Part shown: one piece after another, positions 34,390-41,561 of the stretch
Position numbering within the stretch: position 1 is the first letter of the stretch
How the letters are laid out: each line of letters starts with the position of its first letter
Assembly (NCBI GenBank): GCA_002284875.1
Contig: CP015604.1
Coordinates: 310,001 to 374,000, forward strand
Source: Actinobacteria bacterium IMCC26103
GTDB lineage: Bacteria; Actinomycetota; Actinomycetes; Nanopelagicales; Nanopelagicaceae
Reading direction: 5' to 3'
Length of the DNA: 64,000 bases
Program-made: the position numbers and the translations under genes
The notes under the pieces: model-generated
Database searches by the model: none
The model's input: the letters and a program-made list of their open reading frames with translations, nothing else
What the model was told of the DNA's origin: nothing

Positions 34390-35808
34390 ATGCGCACTAA
34401 GTTATATATAGATGGTCAATGGGTCGATGGAAACGGGACTTTGGATGTAATTGATCCAAGCGACGGCTCGATAATCGCAAAAGTTGCTACCGCCGGAGAT
34501 GCCCAAATTGAAGCCGCGCTAGCTGCCGCCGACCGCGCCGCGCCCGCCTGGGCAAAGACCGCGCCCCGCGTTCGCGCGGAAATGTTACGTAAAGCATTTG
34601 AGTTAATGATCCAAGAGGCAGATTATCTAGCTGAACTAATTTCTAAAGAAAACGGTAAAGCGATCACCGATGCAAAAGGTGAAGTTGCCTACGCCGCCGA
34701 ATTTTTCCGTTGGTTCTCTGAAGAAGCCGTTCGCATCGCCGGCGATTTCCGAATGTCGCCCAGTGGTGACAAGCGAATTCTTGTAACCCATCAACCTGTT
34801 GGGCTATCGCTCTTAATTACCCCTTGGAATTTTCCTGCGGGTATGGCAACTCGCAAGATCGGCCCTGCTATTGCTGCCGGCTGCACCATGATTTTAAAAC
34901 CAGCAGGTGAAACACCACTTACTGCGCTCGCCATCGTCGATATCTTAGATCGCGCCGGAGTTCCAAAGGGCGTCGTTAATTTAATTTTGCCAACCCCAAC
35001 CGCACCTGCAATGGCAAAAATGTTGCACGACAAGCGAGTTAAAAATCTTTCATTCACCGGTTCAACTGAAGTCGGCCGCATTATCTTGAAAGAAGCCGCC
35101 GACAATGTGATTCGCTGTTCAATGGAGCTCGGTGGAAACGCACCATTTGTTGTTATGGATGATGCCAATATTGATGAAGCAGTTAAAGGTTTAATGCTCG
35201 CCAAGATGCGTAACGGTGGCGCTGCTTGCACCGCTGCAAATCGTGTTTATGTACAACGCGCGGTTGCACAAGAGTTCATGGAAAAGTTTGCAGCAGCTAT
35301 GGGCGCATTTGTTATGGGCCGTGGTCGCGATGCTGGCGTACAACTTGGTGCCAGCGTTTCAGTTAAAGAGCGCAATAAAATTGCCGAACTTGTAGATAAC
35401 TCAATCAAGGCTGGCGCCAAGGTATTAACCGGGGGCAAGACCCCAGATGGACCAGGTGCCTTCTATCCAGCAACAGTTTTAGAGGTAGATAAAGCAGCGG
35501 AAATTCTCAACCATGAAGTATTCGGTCCAGTTGCTCCGGTTGTTGTATTTGATACCGATGCCGAGGCAATCGAATTATCCAACAGTACCGATTTTGGACT
35601 AATTAGTTATGTTTACTCAGAAAACTTAAAGCGCGCGATTCAGATCTCTGAAGCAATCGAATCAGGAATGGTTGCGATCAATCGTGGAATGATTTCAGAT
35701 CCGGCTGCGCCATTCGGTGGCGTTAAGCAATCAGGCTTAGGCCGCGAAGGTGGCTTCGATGGAATCCACGAATTCCTCGAGACTAAATACATTGGCGTCG
35801 AGATTTAA
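34390..35808 (+). CDS. NAD(P)-dependent succinate-semialdehyde-type dehydrogenase
   Basis: 472 aa aldehyde dehydrogenase. The Glu of MELGGNAPFVVMDDA (general base) and the catalytic Cys in GGAACTAANRVYVQ are present, with TPWNFPAGM upstream and the C-terminal PFGGVKQSGLGREGG. Family comparison favours succinate-semialdehyde dehydrogenases (GabD-like). The substrate may be another aldehyde; nothing adjacent decides. It is divergent from the APC permease across a 60-bp gap. Confidence 0.85.
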   Translation: MRTKLYIDGQWVDGNGTLDVIDPSDGSIIAKVATAGDAQIEAALAAADRAAPAWAKTAPRVRAEMLRKAFELMIQEADYLAELISKENGKAITDAKGEVAYAAEFFRWFSEEAVRIAGDFRMSPSGDKRILVTHQPVGLSLLITPWNFPAGMATRKIGPAIAAGCTMILKPAGETPLTALAIVDILDRAGVPKGVVNLILPTPTAPAMAKMLHDKRVKNLSFTGSTEVGRIILKEAADNVIRCSMELGGNAPFVVMDDANIDEAVKGLMLAKMRNGGAACTAANRVYVQRAVAQEFMEKFAAAMGAFVMGRGRDAGVQLGASVSVKERNKIAELVDNSIKAGAKVLTGGKTPDGPGAFYPATVLEVDKAAEILNHEVFGPVAPVVVFDTDAEAIELSNSTDFGLISYVYSENLKRAIQISEAIESGMVAINRGMISDPAAPFGGVKQSGLGREGGFDGIHEFLETKYIGVEI

Positions 35809-35826
35809 TTATTTGCAGAAGGTTCC

Positions 35827-36156
35827 TCAGAGTTCGACTTCGTAGGAAGCCATAAGACGCGCTAATTGATTTTTTATACATTCGATCTGCCAATTCTCGT
35901 CACCACCTAAAGCACTCCAGGAGTTCCGAAACCTTTCAGAACCATCTAAATTCTCAGTTTCGATTTGAAATCCAGGGTTGTGCGATGATCCGTTTTTGCT
36001 CAGCAAATATCGTTTAGCGCTAAATTCAATTTGAGAAGAACCTTCCTGGAGCATTTTTAAGGCCAGATTATCCAAAAAAGTTTCTTGACTCTCCAAAATT
36101 TCGCGAGCGAGCAGCACAACAACGGCCTCTCTATCGAAATTTTGGGATGCTTCCAT
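35827..36156 (-). CDS. Hypothetical protein, 109 aa
   Basis: The frame gives a soluble, moderately acidic protein (REAVVVLLAREILESQETFLDNLALKML near residue 10) without signal peptide or recognised domain. Codon use looks coding, and a Shine-Dalgarno-like GGAAAT precedes the ATG at 36156. It lies at the edge of the tRNA-linked accessory region. Function unknown. The plus-strand ORF overlapping it is a shadow. Confidence 0.5.
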   Translation of the reverse strand: MEASQNFDREAVVVLLAREILESQETFLDNLALKMLQEGSSQIEFSAKRYLLSKNGSSHNPGFQIETENLDGSERFRNSWSALGGDENWQIECIKNQLARLMASYEVEL

Positions 36157-36198
36157 TTCCTAAGTGTCTCATTTTTGGATGCGCATGTGAAGCCCTAT

Positions 36199-36686
36199 TT
36201 AAGTGCCGCAATGTATTTCAATTGTTTTCGGAGAACGAGTCCGACCCGCGTAGTTCCATTTGCCGTTAATTAGCGCCTTGGCATAAGCAACTCCATAAAA
36301 CTTTGTCCGTTTAAAATTTTTGCAGTCTACGAGAGTGTCATAATTTCTTACAACCGTACCTTGAGAAGAAGATTTACCGGGATCTGTAACAGAACTGTTG
36401 AGCATAGGATTGCCAAATTTTTCCACTTTGTAGATGTTGACCGTAAGCGAAACTCGCTCTTGTACGACATTACAAATTGACCTGGCTTTGACAATCACGG
36501 CACGTCTACTGCCAAGTTTAAGTTCATGTCTAGAAATGTGAGCATTATCAATTTCGATTCTGCAAATTGCTTTTTAATTTCTGGCTGCGGGCTTGCCGCA
36601 GTTGCCAGAGGCATAAAAAGAATCGGTGTTAAACAGCAGACACTCATTAAGATGCGCTTGATTGCTTTCTTTCTTAAATATTTCAT
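36199..36686 (-). pseudogene. Frameshifted small secreted Cys-containing protein
   Basis: Two minus-strand frames join into one coherent product. The first (36686 downward) encodes a Sec signal peptide (MKYLRKKAIKRILMSVCC..., cleavage near ATAAS) and runs into EIKKQFAES. The second is open from just after a TAA at 36574-36576 and encodes AICRIEIDNAHISRHELKL... through to a C-terminal IEIHCGT. The junction is a run of five A in the coding strand (T5 at 36571-36575 on plus). Adding one A, or a -1 slip on AAAAAG, gives EIKKAICRIEID with four conserved-looking Cys residues. Taken separately, the first frame would end after 63 aa. Likely a disrupted exported protein, or an assembly error; function unknown. 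Confidence 0.55.
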
Positions 36687-36740
36687 CCGAGAAATATCTA
36701 AGATTTGAAGTTTCAGCCTAGAAAGTTATCCACAGAGCGA

Positions 36741-36812
36741 GCGGAGGATGAGGGATTTATCCGCTTCAGCCTGGGTAATTCCCCCTTTTTTAGGTAAACG
36801 GGTCATAAAAGG
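36741..36812 (-). repeat. Copy A: tRNA-Ser 3'-end-derived repeat (putative attachment site)
   Basis: The first 18 bp (GCGGAGGATGAGGGATTT) are identical to the 3' end of the intact tRNA-Ser gene at 41564-41581. The rest is shared, with few changes, with copy B at 37870-37942, including GGGTAATTCCCC and GGTAAACGGGTCATAAAAGG. The GGAT/ATCC-type arms around AGGGATTT can pair. This is what remains after element insertion into a tRNA gene: the displaced 3' end of the target, followed by the element's own arm. Confidence 0.7.
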
Positions 36813-36816
36813 CACG

Positions 36817-37056
36817 TTACCTATTCTCGTCTTGTTCCGCAATACTCTTTAGATAGAAGGTAGAACTGCAGGCTTTTAATCCGTGGGTCGTCGGTGAGCC
36901 CGACAGGGCCCATTTGTATCTGAGCGTGAAAATAGCGGTTTTGAAATTCTTTTGCCAATCAATTCCTTTATCCGTCACTCTCCAAATCGCCAAGAGGACA
37001 GCCTCCGGCTTATAGGGCGACTCGTCTTTGTATGTTGCATTAATGCTATATAGCAT
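36817..37056 (-). CDS. Hypothetical protein, 79 aa (uncertain)
   Basis: A short soluble frame (MLYSINATYKDESPYKPEAVL..., then AIWRVTDKGIDWQKNF) with no signal peptide or known domain. Its ATG sits within the overlapping palindromes at 37043-37064, so if real it is divergent from and co-regulated with the Xre gene. No good ribosome-binding site is seen. It may be a chance ORF. Confidence 0.3.
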   Translation of the reverse strand: MLYSINATYKDESPYKPEAVLLAIWRVTDKGIDWQKNFKTAIFTLRYKWALSGSPTTHGLKACSSTFYLKSIAEQDENR

Positions 37057-37064
37057 ATATGCTA
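37043..37064. promoter_or_regulatory. Overlapping palindromic operator upstream of Xre regulator
   Basis: ATGCTATATAGCAT (37043-37056) and TAGCATATATGCTA (37051-37064) are both perfect 14-bp palindromes sharing a half-site, giving three TGCTA/TAGCA half-sites in a row. Their place at the start of the Xre gene is typical of an autoregulatory operator. Confidence 0.6.
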
Positions 37065-37070
37065 CTTCCT

Positions 37071-37304
37071 ATGAGTCGCAATCCAGAAGAACCGGTCTAT
37101 AACCGTATTGAAGAAGTCCGTGCTGCCTTAGGCCTAACCAGGCAAGATCTTGCCGATAAGGCTGGCGTGCACTACCAAACTATTGGCTACCTAGAACGTG
37201 AGGAATACAGCCCCTCACTAGTTCTAGCTATCCGTATAGCTAAGTCACTTAACCAAGAGGTATCAGAGCTCTTTTCACTCACCCCATTCAAGAAAGGAAA
37301 GTAA
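37071..37304 (+). CDS. Xre-family helix-turn-helix regulator
   Basis: 77 aa from ATG 37071 (MSRNPEEP); an ATG at 37059 in the same frame would add four residues. The HTH spans about residues 14-65: VRAALGLTRQDLADKAGVHYQTIGYLEREEYSPSL, a Cro/CI-type domain of the short regulators paired with membrane proteins. It probably represses its own operon via the palindromes at 37043-37064. The downstream membrane-protein gene starts 2 nt after its stop, so the two form a unit. Confidence 0.85.
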   Translation: MSRNPEEPVYNRIEEVRAALGLTRQDLADKAGVHYQTIGYLEREEYSPSLVLAIRIAKSLNQEVSELFSLTPFKKGK

Positions 37305-37306
37305 AA

Positions 37307-37852
37307 ATGTCGAAGAAGAACAAGTTTTATTGGTTTGAGGGCGTTACTGAAAAAGAAGTCAAGTCATTACTGACCGATGAGAACTCAAAATTCGGATGGC
37401 TTAGACCTCAGCGCAATCGCAGAGTCCTAGTTGGGCTGATGGTCGTGGGCCTTATTGCAGTGTCGATGGGAAGTTACTGGCCCACTTTGAAAACGAATAT
37501 GAACTTATCTGACGGAACTGCGGTAGTGATTTACAGCGTTACAGCGATCTTCGTTATTTTTGCTGTTCTAGTTGGCTATTTGTTCCTCCGCATAAGCGTT
37601 AGAGGTATAGGAGATGCACCTAACGAACTTCTTGATGAGCGCCAAATTAAGGTGCGAGATACTTCATTCCGATATGCCTACTACGCAATGGGTTATTTAG
37701 TTCTAGGGCTTTTGCTATTGATGCTATTCGGACCTGAGCTGAAGATGTTCCAACCAGAAGGTAATGATGGAAGCTATTTAGTAATTGCTACCCTCTTTGC
37801 TTTTTCATCTATGCCATCAATGGTCTTGGCCTGGCGAGAGCGAGATATCTGA
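37307..37852 (+). CDS. Membrane protein paired with Xre regulator
   Basis: 181 aa with about four membrane segments (near residues 45-65, 72-95, 125-145, 158-176). The loop NELLDERQIKVRDTSFRYAY contains the LDERQ signature of membrane proteins commonly found after small Xre regulators. The N-terminal about 40 residues are hydrophilic. An AGGAAAG sequence just upstream of the ATG is a good ribosome-binding site. Function is unknown; related pairs are suspected regulators of stress or sensing. Confidence 0.72.
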   Translation: MSKKNKFYWFEGVTEKEVKSLLTDENSKFGWLRPQRNRRVLVGLMVVGLIAVSMGSYWPTLKTNMNLSDGTAVVIYSVTAIFVIFAVLVGYLFLRISVRGIGDAPNELLDERQIKVRDTSFRYAYYAMGYLVLGLLLLMLFGPELKMFQPEGNDGSYLVIATLFAFSSMPSMVLAWRERDI

Positions 37853-37866
37853 TCTGCTTATAGGTT

Positions 37867-37942
37867 CTGGCGGAGGATGAGGGATTTATCCTCTTCAGCC
37901 TGGGTAATTCCCCGTTTTTTTTGGTAAACGGGTCATAAAAGG
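37867..37942 (-). repeat. Copy B: tRNA-Ser 3'-end-derived repeat (putative attachment site)
   Basis: CTGGCGGAGGATGAGGGATTT (37867-37887) is identical over 21 bp to 41561-41581 at the 3' end of tRNA-Ser including the CCA. The following 55 bp match copy A nearly throughout. GAGGAT...ATCCTC and CCCGTTT...AAACGGG inverted arms allow two hairpins. It separates the two tandem units of the island. Confidence 0.72.
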
Positions 37943-37953
37943 TAACTCAGTAA

Positions 37954-39498
37954 CTATTTACCTAGATCGAATTGAAGCTGATTGGAATCTCTTAATCGTT
38001 TTAAAGACCAGTTGTTAGTGAGTTCGTCAAACAAGACTGTTCCCAGTCCCTTTCCTCTTTCCTTTTGCACTTCACCGTTGGAAACTATTACATAACGGAC
38101 GGAATCTTCGTGAATAAACCCACTAATTCCAATAACGGTGGCAGAACTATGACGGATCGCATTTGAAATCCCTTCCTGGATCAAAGTAACCGCAATCGGA
38201 AATGTCGATGATTCCACCACATCATTTTCAAAACTCAAGTTAATTTCAGCAATTCCTTCCCAAGCGGCGGCTATGGCTTCCAACTTGGAGAGAGAGTCCA
38301 CCAATAATTCTCTTGAAACGCTGTGGTGATCTTGATTCAACAACTTTGCTGCTCGAAACAATGCCTTCCTACCCATAGCGACGTCACCGGTTTCTGCAGC
38401 CTCGATTAGTAGATGGCTACACGCAGTTAAACCAGATTGAATCTCACCATGCAAGTAATTTGCCATAAAGGAATAATCTTCAGTTGAAGCAAAATTCTGT
38501 GGACCAGACTTTATTTCTGAATCAATGATTACTCCAAGTCGAGCCAGTATTCCTTCTCTATTCCTATTCAAGACTTCCGAGAAGTTATAAGAGCCTAATG
38601 CCGCGAAATAGAGGGCCAAAAGGAACAGGTGCACAAATATGGGAGAGAAAAATTCATCAGAAAAGTTCAAGTTATTTGGCAATAATTCCGAGAAGATAAT
38701 TGGAGTGAGAAACCCCCCAATGATGATGATTGTATTGGCGGCTTTTCGAAGAATGTATTTTCTATCATGAAGCGTTTCAATTGCATAATAGATTATTAAA
38801 TTAGGTAGAAGATAAATTGCACATTGAGCAAGAGCAAAAGAAATTCCAAAGGTGAATTGAATACCTAAAAATAGATACATAGTTGAAATCAAGGCAATTG
38901 GCACAACATGGAGCTTCTCGCTCAGTAACGACATTTGCAGTGCATTTTTGGAGGAAAGCCTATTAATATTTCTAGTGTCTTTCCGATCTAAACTTCTTGT
39001 CATTGGGCGAATCTCTGAATGGATTAGAGCCTTAATCTTTGCCGATTCCTGGAGATAGTCCATTACACCATCTGACTTTGTAAGAAGTTTTGTCATTTCT
39101 CTTTCAAAGGAGGTAGAGAGGTATTTGAGGCGCTTAAGCACCTGATCAATTTCTGCAGCAGTCCTTACCAAAGATTCATCACTATGGAGATTTCTTTGCT
39201 TAATTTGTAGGGCAGTTGTCAATAATCGGGAATACTCTTTTTGAAATGAATGTCTGGTTACGTAAAAAGAGGTGATGGTCATAAACCAGACAGGAGTCGC
39301 CAATGTTGAATTTAGAATCTTGTACCAATTTGTGAAGAGCATCTCCATTCGAAAGGTTGCAACTAACCCACAAATAAAGATTCCACGGAGCGTACCCAGT
39401 ATGAAAAGAGAAAAGATTTCAAAAGCTCTGGATTCTAATCTTGATGCCAGATTCCTTAAGATGATCAGGAAAGGCGCAAGAGATATGTGTGAAAGCAA
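37954..39498 (-). CDS. Membrane sensor histidine kinase (degenerate HATPase)
   Basis: 514 aa as measured from a TTG at 39498. Two hydrophobic clusters (about residues 20-75 and 190-305) flank a coiled cytoplasmic part. The C-terminus has a His in NYLHGEIQSGL suited to a HisKA_3 dimerisation helix, an N-box QEGISNAIRHS, and GKGLGTVLFDEL. The usual D-x-G-x-G of the ATP lid reads SNGEVQ, so nucleotide binding may be altered. The frame is open without a stop back to 39630, immediately after the response-regulator stop, and the first membrane helix would be cut by the TTG start, so the real start is probably further upstream (perhaps ATT at 39630). It is co-directional with the regulator. Confidence 0.72.
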   Translation of the reverse strand: MLSHISLAPFLIILRNLASRLESRAFEIFSLFILGTLRGIFICGLVATFRMEMLFTNWYKILNSTLATPVWFMTITSFYVTRHSFQKEYSRLLTTALQIKQRNLHSDESLVRTAAEIDQVLKRLKYLSTSFEREMTKLLTKSDGVMDYLQESAKIKALIHSEIRPMTRSLDRKDTRNINRLSSKNALQMSLLSEKLHVVPIALISTMYLFLGIQFTFGISFALAQCAIYLLPNLIIYYAIETLHDRKYILRKAANTIIIIGGFLTPIIFSELLPNNLNFSDEFFSPIFVHLFLLALYFAALGSYNFSEVLNRNREGILARLGVIIDSEIKSGPQNFASTEDYSFMANYLHGEIQSGLTACSHLLIEAAETGDVAMGRKALFRAAKLLNQDHHSVSRELLVDSLSKLEAIAAAWEGIAEINLSFENDVVESSTFPIAVTLIQEGISNAIRHSSATVIGISGFIHEDSVRYVIVSNGEVQKERGKGLGTVLFDELTNNWSLKRLRDSNQLQFDLGK

Positions 39499-39630
39499 TC
39501 CAACAAGAATCCAAGCTGTAAGTGTTCTGAAATTCGGAGTTTCATGATCTGCCGATAGAACCGCAACAATTGTTGAAATAGGGGCGGTAATTGCAAATGT
39601 CCGCCAACTTAAGAAAGATAAATTTGAAAT

Positions 39631-40272
39631 TTAGGTTCCCTGACCCTTATTGTCAAAGTACGCACGGACGATTTTTACTCTTTGATGGGTATCCGCAGTT
39701 TTTTCGATACCAAGATGCCGCATGATTCTCGAGATACTTTGCTCTATCGCCTGCTCTGATACATCACGTTTTCTAGCAATTTCTTTTGTGCTCATTCCTT
39801 CAGAGATATCTTTCAATATTTCTACTTGGTTAAGCGACATTCCACCGAGTGGGCTGCTCCTTATCCACGGGACAGAACGTTTTTGCGTGGGTTTGATAAG
39901 CGCAAGAGAGACTTGTTCTGCGATGGATGCCGTAGATCCCATATCTAATTTATTTAAATAAATTGCCCCTTCAGGCAAATTCGGAACTGCTTGACCTATA
40001 AGGCGAGGATCTTTATATGTTGTTAAGAAGACCAAGCCAATAGTCGGATTATTCTTGCGCATTGCGACTGCAACATCGATTCCTGTCGGTCCAAGCCCTA
40101 AATCGAAATCGAGGATTGCAACATCAGGATTGTGTAATTGTTGGGCTTTCATTGCTTCAACCGCAGTGGCAACTCGAGCTTTAACATCGAACCCCTGCAG
40201 TACTAGTGCATCACCAAGTACTGCTCGCGTAAAGGAATCATCTTCAATAAGGATAATTTTGCCTTTACTCAT
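39631..40272 (-). CDS. NarL/LuxR-type response regulator
   Basis: About 213 aa from ATG 40272 (MSKGKIILIEDDS). The receiver has the acidic IEDD pocket, the phospho-acceptor Asp in DVAILDFDLGLGP (near residue 52), and the Thr/Lys residues of LTTYKDP and LNKLD. A LuxR HTH at the C-terminus (about residues 148-205) reads SLNQVEILKDISEGMSTKEIARKRDVSEQAIEQSISRIMRHLG. The kinase gene follows in the same frame directly after its stop. It probably controls the divergent collagen-like gene via the CTTGG-N5-CCAAG pair at 40333-40370. Confidence 0.87.
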   Translation of the reverse strand: MSKGKIILIEDDSFTRAVLGDALVLQGFDVKARVATAVEAMKAQQLHNPDVAILDFDLGLGPTGIDVAVAMRKNNPTIGLVFLTTYKDPRLIGQAVPNLPEGAIYLNKLDMGSTASIAEQVSLALIKPTQKRSVPWIRSSPLGGMSLNQVEILKDISEGMSTKEIARKRDVSEQAIEQSISRIMRHLGIEKTADTHQRVKIVRAYFDNKGQGT

Positions 40273-40332
40273 ATGACCATAATGGCAGAAATTCAATCGC
40301 TCAATAAGGGTTTGAAAAATATTTAATCAAAC

Positions 40333-40370
40333 CTTGGTTAAGCCAAGTTAAGTACCTTGGCAAAACCAAG
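40333..40370. promoter_or_regulatory. Paired inverted repeats CTTGG-N5-CCAAG
   Basis: Two sites, CTTGG-TTAAG-CCAAG (40333-40347) and CTTGG-CAAAA-CCAAG (40356-40370), start 23 bp apart, about two helical turns. They lie between the divergent response-regulator gene and the collagen-like gene. Binding by the NarL-type regulator is inference. Confidence 0.6.
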
Positions 40371-40412
40371 TACATAAGTGTGTTTATGGGGAAAAGAGTT
40401 GAGTCTATAACC

Positions 40413-41549
40413 ATGAGAATTTTACAAATGAGAAGCCTTCGTTCCAGAAAGACTTTAATTAGTTTAAGTCTTTTACTTGCATTTGCTGCACTTCCATCGG
40501 TTGCATCGGATCTAAACTCCACGGCAAGTAAGTATTTGTTGTGCGTAGACCTTAAAAGTAAAAATGTGACTCACCCGTCAAGTAAAAAATGTCCCAAAAC
40601 TTCTAAAGAGCTTCTTATTAATAGCCAAGCAGCGCAAGGTCCAATTGGCCTAACTGGAGCAGCCGGGCTCAATGGCCGAAACGGCATCGATGGGAAAACG
40701 CTTTGGAATGGAACCTTGGATCCTCAAGATTTATTAGGTGCACCTGGTGATGTGTATATAAATACTGCAACAAAATATTTATTTGGACCAAAAACTTTAG
40801 AAAATACTTGGCCAATCGGATTTTCAATCGTTGGTCCAGCTGGCTCGCAAGGCATTCAAGGTATACCTGGTTTTCCAGGAGCCAATGGTGCAAACGGAGG
40901 ACAGGGAGCTTCTGGTGCAACGGGTGCCACAGGTGCAAAAGGTGATGCGGGAGATTCCGGAAGCTCTCTTTCATGTGCTCTCGGCGGTAAATGTCAGATT
41001 GGATCTACTGGTCCTGGTGGCGGTGTTGTTTATTACTATTCAGAAGCGGGATTCACAATGACAGGTGCTCCGTGTGGAAGCTCCTGTCATTATCTCGAAG
41101 TTGCAAATTTAAATTGGCGTGGTGTTTATGAAGTTTTTCGTGACGGCCCAGACATTAAGTGGGCAAAAACAGATACAACGAAGGTTGCAGGCGCTCAAGG
41201 TGTAGCAATTGGAACAGGTTTTGCGAACTCCGAAGCAATTGTCACCCAACAAGGTGCGTGCACAAGCATGGCAAGTTGTGACTTTGCGGCTGGGCTTGCA
41301 AGACTATATACCGGCGGTAGTAAAAATGATTGGTTCCTGCCTTCGTTGTATGAATTGAAACTTATCTTTGCGAATGTTTCTGATCAAATGTACGTCACCG
41401 GCCGAATTTGGTGGAGTTCTTCTCAAGATGATCAAACAGCGACAAATGCGTACGGTCTATGGACTGGAAATAACTTGTACGCATTAACTCCGGTGGCGTA
41501 CCAAAAAGTTGACACCCTTTTGGAACTTAGGCCCATAAGGGCCTTCTAA
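40413..41549 (+). CDS. Secreted collagen-like protein with DUF1566/Lcl-like C-terminal domain
   Basis: About 378 aa from ATG 40413; in-frame starts at GTG 40380 and ATG 40386 exist, but lie at or next to the operator. A Sec signal (RKTLISLSLLLAFAALPSVASD) leads to a mature part with two runs of Gly-x-y triplets, GPIGLTGAAGLNGRNGIDGK near residue 70 and a longer block (GPAGSQGIQGIPGFPGANG...) near residue 140. The C-terminal part has GPGGGVVYYY, then GGSKNDWFLPSLYEL, WWSSSQDD and LLELRPIRAF, as in DUF1566/Lcl_C surface proteins. Cys residues in the middle may form disulfides. It is probably an exported adhesin- or fibre-like protein, under the divergent two-component system. Function is unproven. 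Confidence 0.75.
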   Translation: MRILQMRSLRSRKTLISLSLLLAFAALPSVASDLNSTASKYLLCVDLKSKNVTHPSSKKCPKTSKELLINSQAAQGPIGLTGAAGLNGRNGIDGKTLWNGTLDPQDLLGAPGDVYINTATKYLFGPKTLENTWPIGFSIVGPAGSQGIQGIPGFPGANGANGGQGASGATGATGAKGDAGDSGSSLSCALGGKCQIGSTGPGGGVVYYYSEAGFTMTGAPCGSSCHYLEVANLNWRGVYEVFRDGPDIKWAKTDTTKVAGAQGVAIGTGFANSEAIVTQQGACTSMASCDFAAGLARLYTGGSKNDWFLPSLYELKLIFANVSDQMYVTGRIWWSSSQDDQTATNAYGLWTGNNLYALTPVAYQKVDTLLELRPIRAF

Positions 41550-41561
41550 GCTTCTCAAATC

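Larger units (their letters stand above)
36687..37058. other. Intergenic region with tRNA-derived repeat and possible small ORF
   Basis: 372 bp. The left part holds a 72-bp repeat (36741-36812) that begins with a tRNA-Ser 3'-end copy. A minus-strand ORF at 36817-37056 (79 aa, MLYSINATYKDESPYK...) fills most of the rest but has no recognised domain and its start lies inside the palindromic operator. The right edge holds overlapping palindromes controlling the Xre gene. Confidence 0.6.

Noticed and set aside
36741-37942. Copies A and B as integron attC sites
   Set aside because: They contain hairpin arms, but no GTTRRRY/RYYYAAC core pairs, and their first 18-21 bp come from the tRNA-Ser 3' end, which fits tRNA-targeted integration better.
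40831-41061. Plus-strand ORF in the collagen-like gene
   Set aside because: An alternate frame of the Gly-x-y repeats; the periodic sequence opens several frames at once.
35827-41561. CRISPR array or phage genes in the accessory region
   Set aside because: No regularly spaced repeats, no Cas, capsid, portal or terminase-like products were seen.
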